Below the pieces are notes generated by a model. It searched no databases and had not been told where the DNA came from. It worked only from the letters and a program-made list of their open reading frames with translations. Position numbers and translations under genes: made by a program. From assembly GCA_963575645.1 (NCBI GenBank), contig OY754464.1:45560192-45624191 (forward strand): a stretch of DNA of 64,000 nt, given 5' to 3'. The DNA is from Xanthostigma xanthostigma. Its lineage: Eukaryota > Arthropoda > Insecta > Raphidioptera > Raphidiidae. Of the stretch, positions 23,294 to 34,168 are shown in pieces. Each line of letters opens with the position of its first letter. The first letter of the stretch is position 1.

Positions 23294-23753
23294 CAGGTGA
23301 CATGGGAAACGGACGTTTTTCAAATGAATGAAGGTGGCGGCCATTCTCTTGAATGCACACTTCAAGTCTGTGCCGAAAGTTATCCATAACTTTCGCTAAC
23401 AGCTCTCGTTCAACCAAATGCACCTCTCATGTAGTGGCATCTTTTAACTCCATTAATATTTCCTGTTAATCTGAAACCTTTAATATCCATCGCAGGATCG
23501 TATTACGGCTTGGAATTGCGCCATTCCGACCGATATTAAAATGGCGACGAAAGATCCGCTGTAATGCAATAACATACTCACCATTTCGAACGAACGTATT
23601 GTACGCGAACCGCTGCTGTATCATCCACTGCTCCATTTTATCTAAAACGGTAGGTCACTTCGAAGCGCGAACGTTCTAAACCGCAACAATTTTCCACCAC
23701 TGACAGCTGTGTACTAGCCATTCTAAAAACGTCCGTTTCCCATATGTCACCTG
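23294..23753. mobile_element. Tc1/mariner-type relic, internally deleted
   Basis: CAGGTGACATGGGAAACGGA at the left matches the reverse complement of the right end (CAGGTGACATATGGGAAACG). The 460-bp interior keeps only the two ends of a transposase gene on the minus strand: an N-terminal helix-turn-helix piece and a C-terminal piece. It lies between the palindrome and the right end of the hAT. Target duplication not evident. Confidence 0.7.
23466..23636 (-). pseudogene. N-terminal fragment of an IS630/Tc1-mariner transposase
   Basis: ATG at 23636 opens 56 codons: MEQWMIQQRFAYNTFVRNGE, then ALQRIFRRHFNI and NTILRWI. This matches the recalled start of mobile-element proteins with a DUF4817-type helix-turn-helix (a domain that binds transposon ends). 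After a large deletion the 3' part encodes ELLAKVMDNFRHRLEVCIQE and NGRHL (about 23330-23400), the familiar C-terminal stretch of the same family. Not functional. Confidence 0.65.
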
Positions 23754-24254
23754 GTATTACAAGCAGTCTCAATAATAATCTTTGATAATGATCAAATTAA
23801 GTAGGTATTATCTTAACTCCACTTTAACAAAAAATAATAATTCTTGTCATAAAAAGGAAGCTTAAATTTAAATTTAATAAATTGTACCTATTTAGTCTGG
23901 TTTTGAAAAATTCACAAAAATTCTAAACTCGTATAGTCGTAATAGACAGTAACTTTTTTACATAACGACAATGAAAAGAAAAAATGTTTATTTATTCTAA
24001 AAAGAAATTGAGGAAGTTCACATGGGTGTTATTTAATTAAATAAAACTATTGTGTTATAAATCACCGGCGACGATTAGAGCATTTACAGCTTGAAAAAAT
24101 AGTTAGAAGAATTAATTTAGTATAATTTTTTGTAGTACCTACTGGAATTCCCGGGAAATGGGTTTCATTTCCCGGTACTGAAGGCGATGAAATTTACGGG
24201 AATTCCCGGGAAATTCAGTACCGGGAATTCCCGGGAGCAATCCCTAAACGCAAT

Positions 24255-24590
24255 GCAATACAAATATAAGCAATAACATAGACGGCGCATCGTCTATATT
24301 GTTGTTCTCAATCTGTAGTACGCTGGGCATATTCCACTGCAACGAAGTTACTAAAGACTTAAGCCCGTCTATTTATACAGAGATTAGTGCGTGTCTAGCA
24401 TTAAGGCTTCAATTACGTTAGGGATTAACAAGTATTTACTTTACAATGATTTGCTCTCGCAGCTATTACCTGCGTCTGCTTTTGCTCTATACGTGTCTCG
24501 TAAGACAATTATTTCCGATCACTAAACGAGGGTTGCTTACATTCGCTACATGTTAAGTGGCGCTGCGTATCGGCGAAATTTTGCATTTTT
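24255..24590. other. Unannotated stretch
   Basis: Moderate G+C, no coding, RNA or element termini recognised. Confidence 0.35.
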
Positions 24591-25170
24591 AGGGTTCCGT
24601 ATCACTAAAGCAATAACACGGAAGTCTTAGTAGATTACTTTTTTGTCCGTCCGTCTGTCACAGTCGAATTTCTCTGGACTTGAAATAAATGTATGAAGCT
24701 GAAATTTGACATATTAGTAAAGCTTATTAAGCTTCCGATTAGGAAGTTTTCATTTGACGAAAATACTAATAATGATTAGTCACATCATGATAAGTACCTG
24801 GGTGACCGAGCTTTGCTCGGAAAGTTAAATAAAATACTGATATGCTGATATCGCCAAAACTTTGAGAACCGTAGGTTCTCTGTCGCTTTCCTTTGTGGAG
24901 CCTACGTCTCCACCTTTGTTACAGTCTTACCTCGCGGGGCTGCGCCCCGCTCGGTTGTAATCAACACTAGTCGAGCCTTCGGCTCTCCATATAAGAACCG
25001 TAGGTTCTCTGGGGAAGCTTCGCTTCCTTTTGTGGAGCAATAAGGTAATATTGCTGAAACAGTTTGACTCCTTTGTGGAGAGGATTGTCGGCCCTTATGG
25101 CAATTCGGTACTTGTAAAACTGATTCGCCGTCATCTTGATCTATGATATTGCATCTTTCGCTTCAAATTT
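24591..25170 (+). repeat. Lepidopteran-type dispersed repeat
   Basis: TTTTTAGGGTTCCGTATCAC followed by GTCCGTCCGTCTGTCAC is the opening of a repeat very common in moth and butterfly genomes. Further on come GACCGAGCTTTGCTCGG and small hairpins with palindromic cores (GCGGGGCTGCGCCCCGC, GAACCGTAGGTTCTC twice, GAAGCTTCGCTTC). Right boundary uncertain. Confidence 0.5.
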
Positions 25171-25204
25171 AGGTTAAAAATTTATTTATTAAAATTACTC
25201 ACCT

Positions 25205-26244
25205 ATTGGGCTTTGACATGCTCACTCCTGACATCTGGTGGCTAACATAAAAAATAAAATGTGACTGCATTTAGTCGATCTATCATCTGTGAACAGTACT
25301 CCATTCCGCATTCGTACTTTTAAATTCTTATAAAATGAAATAAATAAAAAGCTTTGAAAATAACTGAACTTAAAAAATCAATGAACGTTTGCTTAAAAAG
25401 ATGATTTTATGTTATCAAGTAAGTATACAAGTGTAACGTTACTATTATACTATATAACCTCATAGAGTTTTAATATAATAATTTATTGTCTATAATTAAT
25501 TTTTTTATCTACAGATACTGCTAAAAAACCAGGATTTGAAAGAAAATGCTATACCTTCAGTCAATTTGTCTGGGAAAAAAACACAGCTACTGATCAGAAC
25601 CATAGGATTCAATTATTGTATGAATTAGGAAATAAAGAAAATGATGATAGTCTTATTGTTGAAAACTAAGATAATAATGAAGTTTATGATGATGATCATA
25701 ACGACAATCAAAGTAATTATTTTACTAAAAAATTAGTTTTAGTTACAATTTATTATTATTTTCATTGATGTTTGATGTACTGAATCTTTATTTTCCAAAT
25801 TAAATTTTTTGTTCTTATTTTCTCTTGTTCCTCTGTATCCTACGGTTCTCATCAGTAGCTGTGTTTTTTTTCCCAGGTAAATTGACTGAAGGTACTTATA
25901 GCATTTATTTTCTTTCAAATGCTGTTTTTTAGCAGTATCTGTAGATAAAAATATTAATAATAAACAAACTGTATATTATAACTATGAGGTTATAATATAA
26001 TAGTAACGTTACAGTTGTATAGTACTTACTTGAAAACATAAAATCATCTTTTAAAATGTGCAGAGCAAACTTTCATTGATTTTTAACTGCAGTTATTTTC
26101 AAAACGTTTTATTTATTTCATTTTTTAAGAATTTAAAAGTACGAATGGAGTACTGTTCACAGATGATAGATCGACTAAATGCATTCACATTTTATTTTTT
26201 ATGTTAGCCACCAGATGTCAGGAGTGAGCATGTCAAAGCCCAAT
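25205..26244. repeat. Foldback element D, ~400-bp arms
   Basis: ATTGGGCTTTGACATGCTCA at 25205 is mirrored at 26225-26244, and arms 25205-25612 and 25833-26244 are about 90% reverse complementary around a 220-base spacer. An exon-like open frame runs from the left arm into the spacer (25511-25669). It is separated by only 33 bases from the next foldback. Confidence 0.85.
25511..25669 (+). pseudogene. Exon-like fragment inside foldback D
   Basis: After a splice-acceptor-like TTTTTTTATCTACAG, 52 codons stay open to TAA: KKPGFERKCYTFSQFVWEKN and HRIQLLYELGNKENDDSLIV are the longest pieces. The composition is protein-like (aromatic and charged mix). I do not recognise the family. The mirrored arm carries the same stretch with indels that break the frame. 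It may be a captured host exon or the last exon of the element's own lost gene. Confidence 0.35.
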
Positions 26245-26277
26245 AATAATAATTGTTTATAACTTTCTTTCAAATAC

Positions 26278-28096
26278 TAGTCCAATCGGTGGAGATAAAA
26301 AGCTCCAGAAATTAGCAAACAGGCTGAATTTTTTTTTAATAAGTAGTTTAAAGTGTACTGATTGAAATAAAAAAAAGTTCATTCGTCTATCGATTTCCCA
26401 AAATAAAAAAAAAAATTGAAAATCATTTTGATTTTCAAAATTCTTTGATATTTTGAAATTTAAAAAAGATAGGAAGAAATAAAAAATACTGCGTTGTAGA
26501 AGACGTTTTTTTCTATAAAAAAGATATCTTATACTTTTTTCGTCCGACTTATAGTTCGCCCGCAAAAAATTCGATAAACTATGTATCTATTTTACGCGCA
26601 GGATGCTCGGCTAGCCATGCGAGAACCTACTTTTTCATGTCCGGCGTATTGAATTATAATATTTTACATACTTATAGAGTAATAAAATAAAAATTCAAAT
26701 AGCCTATCTTCAAGTAGAAAATCTGAACTTTTCAATGGTGTAGTTAATTTTTTTTTTGAATAAAATATCATGTATAAAAATGCAAGTATAGATATATATT
26801 TGAATCGAAAATCGAACGTTGCAATAATAATTTTTTTTAAACATAAGGAAAAGTCGTAAATTTTTTTTAACCTGGTAAACTATTCTTTAGATATTCTTTT
26901 TCAAAAATAAAAACTCCTGACCATAAATCTTATCTCGTTATTAAATACGGCCCTTGTTACTATTTTCAATTTTTTCGGAATCTTGAATTCACTGGAAAAA
27001 ATATTTTTAAACCTCTGCAACACGATGAAAACTTAACGGATTTCAATGTATATTTTTTTAAATCGTAGGTATAATTAAGTGTATTAAGAATCACTAAGTA
27101 TAAATTTGTTAAGTTTTCAAAAATTTTTAATATTAACGATTTTTCATCCATAAAGAGAAAACAGACATTTTTCTGGTTTTTCATTTGTATCTTTTTATAT
27201 CGATGAATATAAAATTTCATACTATTACATTACGAAGATAAATACTCAAGGAATAGAATGTGATATGTGGCTAGGTAAGAAAGTATCTAGGTAAAAAATA
27301 CAATGGAAATTAAAACAGGTAAACAAATCTTTGATTAACGTCTGATTAGAACTCTTCTATAAATAAAATTATCGACCATTTTTTCCATGACTACTTAATA
27401 AAAAATTGTTTGTTATTATTTTTTCATTATTTTGATACTCAATAATAATTTTGAAAGATTTTATAAAAAGCTAATTAGAATTAATATCTCAAAAATGGTG
27501 CATTTTATAGGAAAATCATACGAGACCTTTTTTCTTTAGAATTGTCCAAAAAACCTAAAAAATTGGTTCCGACGCCAAAAACAAAAAAATTTTATTTTCC
27601 GAAAATTTTTTGCAAATTTTGAAATTTTTTTTGAAAATTTTGTTTTTTTTTTAATTTTTTATTTGGAATATTTAGAATATGCATTTCTAGACAAATAGTG
27701 TTATAAACATTTTAGTAAAATTTAATGATTCTTGCTTCTGCAAAGTGATTTATTTGCTTGTTTGCCCACGCAAGATGACTTACTAACTTTCCGAATTTTT
27801 TCCAGGTAAACTATAGCTCTGACGAAAAAAGTACAAGATATCTTTTTTGTAGAAAAAAATGTCCCCTACAAGGCAGTATTTTTTATTTATCTCTATCTTT
27901 ATCCCAGCTTCAAATATTCAAGAATTTTGAAAATAAAATTTTTTGCCAATTTTTTTTTTGATTTTGGGAAATCGATAGACGAATGAACTTTTTTCTATTT
28001 CAATCAGTACACTTTAAACTACTCATAAAAAAAATTTGAGTCTGTTTGCGAATTTCTGGAGCTTTTGGTTTAAAATTGTCTCCACCGACTGGACTA
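26278..28096. repeat. Foldback element E, ~280-bp arms
   Basis: TAGTCCAATCGGTGGAGA (26278) is mirrored at about 28079-28096, and the arms pair through TTTCTATAAAAAAGATATCT to about 26560 / 27820. The 1.25-kb AT-rich spacer shows no gene, although ATTAACGTCTGATTAGAACT at 27335 is the recurrent motif also at 2.37 and 13.91 kb. The minus-strand frames here are low-complexity FFF/KKK runs. Confidence 0.75.
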
Positions 28097-29236
28097 TACG
28101 TATTTATTTTAATTAAGTCTCACTTGGATAGTAATTAAAGATTAACTGTCATAATATTTTGAAAACAATTGTTTCATTGTATAAAATTCCAAAACCTACT
28201 TAGGTACAATATTTAAGTATTTTCATACGTCAAAAAATTGATTTTTATAATGATAAAATTTGTAAGAAAACGATTTTTTCGAGAGATGACACCTAGCTAA
28301 AACGATTTTTTGCCCCCCAAAATCCCTTTTCAGTAAATTTCATCCAAATCGTTAGGGCCGTTTTCGAGAAAATATTTAGAGACATATATAGGTACATAGA
28401 TACATAGGTACAAGATTAGCTCGTTTAATAATATAGGGATAAAGATAACTTTAAAAATAATGAAAACATTATTTCGATATCTTTAAATTAAATGGATATA
28501 TTCTATTTTTATACGCGGGATCGCAAACGACATTGATCGACGCCTGGTCGGCCATTATGACGCTCTGGGGTACAATGTGTTAGGTTAGAATAGTTATATT
28601 AAATTTTTCATCTATTCAAATGTTTATTGACCGTTGCCTTCATGACTTATTATATTGTTAGTTACTACAAATTTGACACATGAGTCGCGTGACGTCACCT
28701 GAACTGAGAAAGGCACAGCGCAGATAATTGTCAAGCCTTAACTTTGAATTAGTTTAACTTTGTTATTTTTAAAGGTAACACAAAAAAAATTTCGCCAATT
28801 ATGATTAAGAGTAAAAAAATATAGAAAACTTCCTAATTGTCAGAGCCAAAAAATATATTTACTCGTTTTGGGCAAAGCAAAATTTGAAACCCGCATCAAT
28901 CCAGTTCACTTCACCGTGCTTAAAGGCGCTTCAGTACAAAAATGCACATTAGAGACGCTCGACAACCGAGAACATTAGAGTGAGTGATTTCTTGTTACGA
29001 TTTCAACTCTTCTTCAGCTGTTATTCGTGGTATAATAATAATAATAACAATATAAATGGCTTTTTAATGCTATTTCAAGTCCGTTCCATTTCTCGCCAGT
29101 CATTTTCACACAAACATATTTATCCACACTACAGCTAGGTACCTACCCTGCAATATGAGCGTCCGTACAGTTAATGTAAAATGACAAGACGGAATACAAA
29201 ATGGAAATAATATATGCACTCTACACGATGCAACAA
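28097..29236. other. Unannotated stretch
   Basis: No recognised element or gene. A short ATAATAATAATAATAACAA run lies at about 29032-29052. Confidence 0.4.
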
Positions 29237-30979
29237 AACAAAATGGGGTCGTCGCAATTTTTTGTTTGAATCTATATTACAAAACAAAAATTATGAAAAA
29301 TGTTTTTTTTATGAATTTTTCGGAAGCTTTTTCAGATAAAACAGATAATAGAGGGAAAATCATAGAAAAGGTACTTGAATCTGATAAGCTTATATTACTA
29401 AATACTAATAATGAATCTACTCATTTAAACCAAACCACACAGAGTTTTACATCAATTGATCTCTCAATCTGCCATCCTATTCTCGCTCCAGTCCTAGAAT
29501 GATCCGTTATAGATGATTTATACCATAGCGACATTTTCCAATTCTCATTAAAAAAACTGATAACTTATATAAACCTATTCAAATCAAAAAATGGAAAATA
29601 GAAAATGCAAACTGGTTACATTATCAACAGTACATCTTAGAAAAAGATATCTCTTTTAACGAAGAATAGATGACAAAATAGAAATCCTTACAACTAAAAT
29701 TCTAAATGCTGCAAAAAAATCAATTCCCCAAAAGAAAATAACACTACAGAAGAGAATCGTTCCATGGTGGAATCCACAGTGTGAAGCAGCTGTAAAAGAA
29801 GCTAAGTCTGCACTAAATAAATATAAAAAAATTAAAACAGTAGAAAACTTTATGGAATTTAAGCGCATAAAAGCCAAATCTCAACGAACAATAAGAGAAA
29901 GCAAGAAAAATCCTGGAGCAACTATGTCTCATCTATAAATCCCAACACTTCTGCAAAAGATGTTTGGACCAAAATCAAACGGATACGTGGACCACACACA
30001 AATTTCAACATACCAGCCCTGATAGATAATCAAAAAATAATAACAGAACCAACGCATATTATCGCACTAATGGGACAACACTTCGAAAGAATCTTCCAAA
30101 CAAAAAACTATAGTCAAGAATTTCAAAAAATAAAATTTGAAGCTGAAAATACACATTTAGATTTAAGATCAGACAGAAACGAATACTACAACGCCCCATT
30201 TAACATACATGAATTAGAAATAGCACTAAACTCCAATCGTAAATCAAGTCCCGGACCAGATAATATCACATACGAGATGATTTAAAATTTACCTCAAATA
30301 ACGAAAAAAATATTGCTAAAAATATACAATTATATTTGGGAACATAATGTCTTTCCAACACATTGGCAATCTACACACATATTGCCTATATTAAAACCAA
30401 ATAAAAATCACACATAACCTAATAATTATCGACCAATTTCACTTACCTGTTGTTTGTCGAAAACACTTGAAAAAATGGTAAACAGAAGATTAATGTGGCA
30501 CATTGAAAATAACAATATGATAGAGAAAGAACAAACCGGATTCAGAAAAAATAACAGAACAATGGACTCCATAATCAAAATAGACACTGATATAAAAAAT
30601 GCATTCATCTTAAAATAACACCTAATAGCAATATTCTTCGACCTCGAAAAGGCATTTGATAGAACTTGGCATCATCACATCTTACGTACACTTACAGACT
30701 GGAACATAAAAGGAAACATAACCCTATTCATAAAAAATTTCTTAACAAATCGAAAATTTAATGTAAAAATTGGAAATAAACTCTCAATAGAATATACACA
30801 GGAGAATGGTATTCCATAATGTTCTGTCCTTAGTGCCTCACTATTTATAATTGCCATCAACGATAAAATCAAACAAATAAATTACCCTGTAAAAATATCT
30901 CTTTACGCAGACGATTTAGTTATATACACCAATGGCAAAAATCTAATACAAATAGGAAAACACCTACCGAATGCCGAAG
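29237..30979 (+). mobile_element. Jockey-like LINE: endonuclease C-terminus plus reverse transcriptase, dead
   Basis: Non-LTR retrotransposon ORF2 in several frames. The endonuclease end is seen in DNRGKIIEKVLESDKLILLN and SIDLSICHPILAPVLEW with SDIF. The polymerase follows: NSNRKSSPGPDNITYEMI (about 30232-30285), ILPILKPNK, NNYRPISLT.C.LSKTLEKM, FDLEKAFDRTWHHHI (about 30640), and the catalytic YADD at 30904-30915. At least five in-frame stops (for example 30285 and 30616) plus frameshifts make it inactive. The 5' end is truncated. The ORF continues beyond the inserted element at 31620. The identification follows conserved jockey-clade motifs. Confidence 0.85.
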
Positions 30980-31619
30980 CAGGTCGTTTCGACGCCAACG
31001 GTTCGACGCCAACGTTTCGACGCGTGGTCAGTTCGACGCCGTACGTTTCGACGCGAGGTCAGTTCGACGCCATACTCTTTTTTCGTGCTTTTTTAATTTT
31101 TAGAATAACTTTGCATCATCATTCAAATAAATGCTATACTTATATTGACGAAAATGCAATTTTTCCACCGCACATTTGGGCAGACTTTACTGCCTGTATG
31201 GACATGACAACAAATTGTTGTGAATCGTTCCACGTAAAGTTCAACGGGAAATTTTAATAGTAAAGTATAACGACAGGTTTTTCTAATCAACGAAGTAATT
31301 CCTGTTGAATTCTTTGTTATAGCTTTTTGGGTTTCACATTAACATTTATTATATATAATATCTATTATATCAGTCATATTACTTATTTATTTGAATCACG
31401 CTTCATATATATAACATATAAAATATATATTATATTATATCAGGCATATCGCATTTATTTGAATGATGATGCAAAGTTATTCTAAAAATAAAAAAAATAC
31501 GAAAAAAAGTATGGCGTCGAACTGACCTCGCGTCGAAACGACCTCGCGTCGAACTGACCACGCGTCGAAACGTTGGCGTCGAACCGTTGGCGTCGAAACG
31601 TTGGCGTCGAACTGACCTG
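30980..31619. mobile_element. MULE-like element with TTCGACGC-array terminal repeats
   Basis: About 155-bp terminal inverted repeats (30980-31135, 31455-31619) begin CAGGTCGTTTCGACGCC and end GGCGTCGAACTGACCTG. The outer 95-110 bases hold six (left) and seven (right) copies of TTCGACGC at 14-18-base spacing. The interior keeps the C-terminal tail of a MULE-type transposase. It is inserted in the LINE; TACCGA occurs at 30965 and again directly after the element at 31620, possibly an eroded target duplication. Confidence 0.65.
31129..31257 (+). pseudogene. C-terminal remnant of a MULE-type transposase
   Basis: The frame reads CYTYIDENAIFPPHIWADF, then TTNCCESFHVKFNGKF and a stop. The pattern 'FPP.IW.dF......TTN.cEsfH.kfN' is characteristic of the end of insect MULE/FLYWCH-associated transposases, where the E and following H lie in or beside the catalytic region. 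Only about 40 residues remain. The preceding residues are terminal-repeat sequence read through by chance. Confidence 0.55.
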
Positions 31620-31717
31620 TACCGACAAAATGCAATAAATAAATTGCAAATATGGACGAGTGAAGCCGGAGTGCTCGAAATAGAGCAAGTGTTTTAAAGA
31701 TCAGTTATCCTCGAATA
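31620..31717 (+). mobile_element. Continuation of the jockey-like LINE
   Basis: After the MULE-like insertion the frame resumes as DKMQ.INCKYGRVKPECSK, comparable to the 'LNKLQ.W..ETGF.FS' segment that follows YADD in jockey-type polymerases. It stops where Helitron-family sequence begins. Confidence 0.55.
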
Positions 31718-31903
31718 CTTTACGCTATTTTTTTTTCGAGCACGACGGCGCAGCCGCAGTGCTCGACATACACACATAGTATACGCACATGTATATTTTA
31801 AAATAGCTAGCAATTAATAAAATTGATAGATAGATAGATGTTCCAATTAAATTTTTTGTATTATTTCACTTTATACGTAGCGAAGCACGTACAGGGCCGC
31901 TAG
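31718..31903 (+). mobile_element. Helitron family A, 3' part
   Basis: Shares CACGACGGCGCAGCCG, CATACACACATA and TATATTTTAAAATA with the family A element at 13723-14534. It ends with a TACGTAGCGAAGCACGTA hairpin, CAGGGCCG and CTAG. The next element starts at the very next base. Confidence 0.65.
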
Positions 31904-32593
31904 TCTAAATATATAAAAGGAGAAGCTGACTGACTGACTGACTGACTGACAAATCAACGCAGGGCCTAAACTATAAGGGTTAGAAACTTGAAATTTTGTA
32001 CAGGGGTTCCTTTTATAACGTAGGGGAGCACTAAGAAAGTATTTTTGGAAATTCATCCCCTAAGGGGGTAAAACGGGGGTGCAAAGTTTGTATGGAAAAA
32101 CAAGATTAGTTAGACCATTTTATTCGAAACTTTGCAGGAATACTCCTGGCGCTAAATGAGTAAATACGTGTTTCAGGATTTTTCAAAATTTAACCCCTAA
32201 AAGGGGAAATGGGGTGACAAAACATGAATAAAATGGGATGATTAACAGCGCAAACCGCTGGATCTAGAGACTCCAAATTTGGCGCACAGGTTCCTTATGA
32301 GGGCTAGGGGTGCACTGAGAAAGGATTTTTGGAAATTCATCCCCTAAGGGGGTAAAACGGGGGTGCAAAGTTTGTATGGAGAAACAAGATTAGTTAGACC
32401 ATTTTATTCGAAACTTTGCAGGAATACTCCTGGCGTTAAATGAGTAAATACGTGTTTCAGGATTTTTCAAAATTCAACCCCTAAAAGGGGAAATGGGGTG
32501 ACAAAACGTGAAAAAATGGGATGAAATAACAGCGCAAACCGCTGGATCTAGAGACTCCAAATTTGGCACACAGGTTCCTTATGAGGTCTAGGG
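31904..32593 (+). mobile_element. Helitron family D, 5' part with 284-bp tandem repeat
   Basis: Opens TCTAAATATATAAAAGGAGA, the family D 5' end, then (CTGA)n. A 284-base unit (AACAGCGCAAACCGCTGGAT at 32244 and 32528; CCCCTAAGGGGGTAAAACGG at about 32060 and 32340) is repeated just over twice. The element is cut off where gypsy gag sequence begins at about 32594; no 3' CTAG end was found downstream. Confidence 0.65.
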
Positions 32594-32595
32594 GT

Positions 32596-33161
32596 GCACT
32601 TAAAGAAAGACTTCTGCTAACACAGTACCTGACACTGGATAGAGTCATCAACGTCTGCAGAGCAGCAGAACAATCTCGTGTTCAGTTGGCACATATCAGC
32701 GGTCAAGGGACGTCAAACCAAGACAAAAATCAGGTAAACCGTATCAGAAAGAAAATGGAAGAGACTAGCTCTGGTGAAAAATTATGTAATAGATGAAGCA
32801 GTGTTTAAAATGTAATAAATTAGGACATTTTTCAAAATGTTGCAAAACAGCCAATCTTAATTCAGTCGAAAATGAAGTAAATGACGAAAATGTAGATTCT
32901 GTATTTATAAGCAGTATAGGTACTAATAGTACGAATAATAATTCAAATGATTGGAATGCTAAGATATTATTTAATAATGTACAATTAGATTTTAAACTTG
33001 ATACAGGCTCTCAAGCGAATTTAATTTCCAAAAATGATCTAAAGCTGCTTAATTATGACAGTAAAAAAATAAAGCCTAACGAAACTAAATTGGTAACATA
33101 TACGAATGATTTGATACCTACACTAGGTAAATGTGTTTTAAATTGCAAATACCTTGGATGA
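32596..33161 (+). pseudogene. gypsy gag end, zinc knuckle and protease start
   Basis: 32596-32796 encodes the gag tail (LKERLL..LTLDRVINVCRAAE). After a frame change at about 32795, 32793-33161 gives CLKCNKLGHFSKCCK, a C-x2-C-x4-H-x4-C nucleic-acid-binding knuckle, followed about 50 residues later by FKLDTGSQANLIS, the aspartic-protease D-T-G active site. A stop at 33159 ends the frame before the reverse transcriptase, which is absent. In an intact element these would package and process the RNA. Not functional. Confidence 0.75.
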
Positions 33162-33209
33162 AAGTTGGCGTAGATTTATTCACACTAAATAATAAAAAAT
33201 TACATAATA

Positions 33210-33942
33210 CTGGTAGATTACTTTTCTAAGTTTGTAGAGCTCGCTTTATTATCTAGTACAACTAGTAGTTCAATTATTACTCATTTAAAAAGCATTGTTT
33301 CGCGTCAAGGTATACCGGAACAAGTTATCTCGAATAATGGTCCACAATTTTCTTCAAATTTCGCTAAAGAATGGAACTTTAAACATGTTACTTCGAGTCC
33401 GCGATATCCTCGCTCTAACGGAATGGTTGAGACACATTCAAACAGTTAAAAAAATATTGCAGAAATCTCTGGAAGATAAAAGAGATCCATATTTATGCAT
33501 GCTAAAATTCCGTAACACATCAGTTCAAAATATTGGTTCGTCCCCGCAATTACTTAACAGTAGAATGTTGAGAGGCATTGTTCCTATTTCAAAATCTTTG
33601 TTAAAGCCAAAAACAATAACGGATAAAATTATAAAGGAAAATCTAATAAAAAACCAAAATCTGCAAACTTATTATTATAATCGACATTCAAAACCTTTAA
33701 GTGACTTAAAAGAAAATGATAAAATAAAATATTTTAATTTTGATAACAAAAAATGGGAAGATGGAAAAGTGGTAAAAATACATTCACCACGTTCCTATTT
33801 AATTAAAAATAAAAATAATGTTCTTCTTAGACGTAACAGATTTCATTTGAAAAGTATTGAAAATTCTCAAAGTACCGATAATTTTAATCCTTGTAATTAT
33901 TATTATTATGAAAGCGACGATGACTATATGATTTTGAATTAG
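33210..33942 (+). pseudogene. gypsy integrase remnant
   Basis: 33210-33449 encodes the end of the DDE core: VDYFSKFVEL (first D), then SNNGPQFSSNF, where the second catalytic D of the usual S-D-N-G-P-Q is N, and RSNGMVET with the catalytic E. A stop follows. 33478-33942, in another frame, gives the C-terminal domain: YYYNRHSKPLSDLKENDKIK, KKWEDGKVVKIHSPRSYLI and LLRRNRFHLKS. The D-to-N change alone would abolish strand transfer. The tail resumes after the insertion at about 34414 with SDTSDSDDEIIVTKFGRH. Confidence 0.75.
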
Positions 33943-33951
33943 ATTCTATTA

Positions 33952-34168
33952 AAAATATTTTTAACAAAAAAATTGAACCGACTTCAAAAAAGGCACTAAA
34001 AAGTAAAAAATAATTGCGTATTGAAATGTTTTGGAGTCGGTGTAGTTCTCGGAATAGATTTCATTTTGGCTGACACCGACTCCAAAACATTTCAATACGC
34101 AATTATTTTTTACTTTTTAGTGCCTTTTTTGTTTGAAGTCGGTTCAATTTTTTTGTTAAAAATATTTT
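33952..34168. repeat. Palindrome spanning a gypsy/insert junction
   Basis: Arms 33952-34043 and 34073-34168 are nearly perfect reverse complements around a 29-base loop. The outer part of the arm (AAAAATATTTTTAACAAAAA) is gypsy coding sequence and the inner part belongs to the inserted AACCGACTTC repeat, so the duplication includes the junction itself. Confidence 0.8.

Larger units (their letters stand above)
19821..24246. mobile_element. Large non-autonomous hAT element with exact 8-bp TSD
   Basis: TAGGGTTTGC at the left and GCAATCCCTA at the right are inverted termini (one mismatch). The 8-mer AACGCAAT stands directly outside both (19813-19820, 24247-24254), the target duplication length of hAT elements. 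Subterminal regions hold GGTACT/AGTACC motifs and, at the right, several GGGAATTCCCGGGAA palindromes, as is common for hAT transposase binding regions. The 4.4-kb interior contains a 2.55-kb palindrome and a mariner relic; no hAT transposase was seen. Confidence 0.85.

Noticed and set aside
26257-27220. Minus-strand frames rich in F, K and L
   Set aside because: Low-complexity translation of A/T runs in foldback E.
31024-31128. Start of the frame at 31024 (MVSSTPYVSTRGQFD...) as protein
   Set aside because: This part is translation of the TTCGACGC terminal array; only the segment after about 31129 looks like transposase.
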